Source: Bacteroidota bacterium
GTDB taxonomy: Bacteria; Bacteroidota; Bacteroidia; UKL13-3
NCBI GenBank assembly: GCA_013298895.1
Contig: JAAFJM010000014.1
Location: 1 to 64,000, forward strand
Reading direction: 5' to 3'
Length of the DNA: 64,000 bases
Positions 63,680-64,000 of this stretch are shown piece by piece; within the stretch, counting starts at the first letter, position 1, and each line of letters begins with the position of its first letter. The position numbers were made by a program, and so were the translations under genes. The notes below the pieces were generated by a model that was not told the DNA's origin, searched no databases, and saw only the letters and a program-made list of their open reading frames with translations.

Positions 63680-63786
63680 ACGTGGCTTTTATTTATTTTA
63701 AATGTTCAATTACAAAATTAAGGCAAGAGGATTGGAAAACATATACCAGTTTTCGGGTAATTTAAATAAGTACTAGTACTTATATT

Positions 63787-64000
63787 CTAAATTATTTTGT
63801 GAGTGATTGCGTATTTTATTAAACCTGCTATGCTTTTTATATTGGTCTTTCTGAAAATATTTTTTCTATGAGTTTCTACCGTTCGTTCACTGATAAATAA
63901 TTTATCTCCAATTTCGGCATTACTCATTTCCTCCGCTATTAATTTTATAATTTGTATTTCGCGTGGCGTTAAGTGCCCAAATTCGTTACCTTCAATTGGT
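63787..64000 (-). CDS. NarL/LuxR-type response regulator, C-terminal part
   Basis: Only the last 71 codons are in the window. They encode a LuxR helix-turn-helix: LTPREIQIIKLIAEEMSNAE, GDKLFISERTVETHRKN and terminal YAITHKII, ending in TAG at 63787-63789. The receiver domain lies past the window edge. The gene precedes the TPR histidine kinase on the same strand and should be its partner regulator. Confidence 0.9.
   Translation of the reverse strand, partial: PIEGNEFGHLTPREIQIIKLIAEEMSNAEIGDKLFISERTVETHRKNIFRKTNIKSIAGLIKYAITHKII

Overview
The window is a chromosomal segment of a member of the Bacteroidota. The evidence is a low G+C content (roughly one third by eye), a TonB-dependent receptor with a carboxypeptidase-like N-terminal domain, many secreted proteins with type IX secretion (T9SS) C-terminal sorting domains, lipoproteins with short lipoboxes, weak or absent Shine-Dalgarno sequences, and -7 promoter boxes of the TAnnTTtG kind. 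I cannot name a genus. No tRNA, rRNA, CRISPR array, prophage or classical insertion sequence is visible.

Layout. 1-2.2 kb: prfC (release factor 3) and an AT-rich spacer. 2.2-9.7 kb: a sugar-uptake locus made of a LacI-type regulator diverging from a TonB-dependent receptor, a sodium/solute symporter, a cytoplasmic invertase-like glycosidase and a PfkB sugar kinase, with tandem LacI-type operators between the divergent genes. The simplest reading is import of an intact sucrose-like sugar, internal cleavage and phosphorylation of fructose. 9.7-12.1 kb: DUF2157-like membrane proteins, one apparently split by a frameshift, bracketed by a decayed copy of a T9SS sorting-domain sequence and its intact parent. 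12.1-16.6 kb: a minus-strand run S41 peptidase - lipoprotein - EVE protein - T9SS protein. 16.7-17.9 kb: ctlX and a small protein. 18.6-23.8 kb: a signalling cluster with a seven-PAS histidine kinase, two single-domain receivers and a REC-PAS-DHp protein lacking a catalytic ATPase domain. 24.2-30.7 kb: mutS2, then a NarL-type regulator coupled to a propeller-type sensor kinase, then a small zinc-ribbon membrane protein. 30.7-34.0 kb: a minus-strand operon of a Kazal-domain protein and two paralogous LVIVD-repeat secreted proteins. 34.2-41.2 kb: phosphatase, lipoprotein, prolyl oligopeptidase, YgiD-type dioxygenase and an SBBP-repeat secreted protein. 41.4-45.7 kb: lipoprotein, hicA/hicB, Nfu-type scaffold, mrp, purD. 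45.9-49.1 kb: secreted esterase, a broken gene for a small secreted protein, and two glycosyltransferases. 49.1-50.5 kb: a REP-like array around an IS200-type (RAYT) transposase. 50.7-64 kb: hydrolase, gcvT, a C-free tandem-repeat tract, lipoproteins and envelope proteins, hflX, a four-gene plus-strand run, and a TPR histidine kinase with its NarL-type partner cut by the window edge.

The strongest candidate for an undescribed system is the array at 49151-50515. It has five well-kept repeats of about 126.5 bp, each with three palindromes inside a larger inverted repeat, plus two decayed repeats on the other side of a single-domain Y1 transposase. Other hidden signals are a 246-nt tract without a single C (a possible Rho-utilisation site on the minus-strand transcript), two pseudogene remnants not evident from long reading frames, and duplicated terminator sequences flanking hicA/hicB. 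All functional calls are from reading the sequence; no database search was run.
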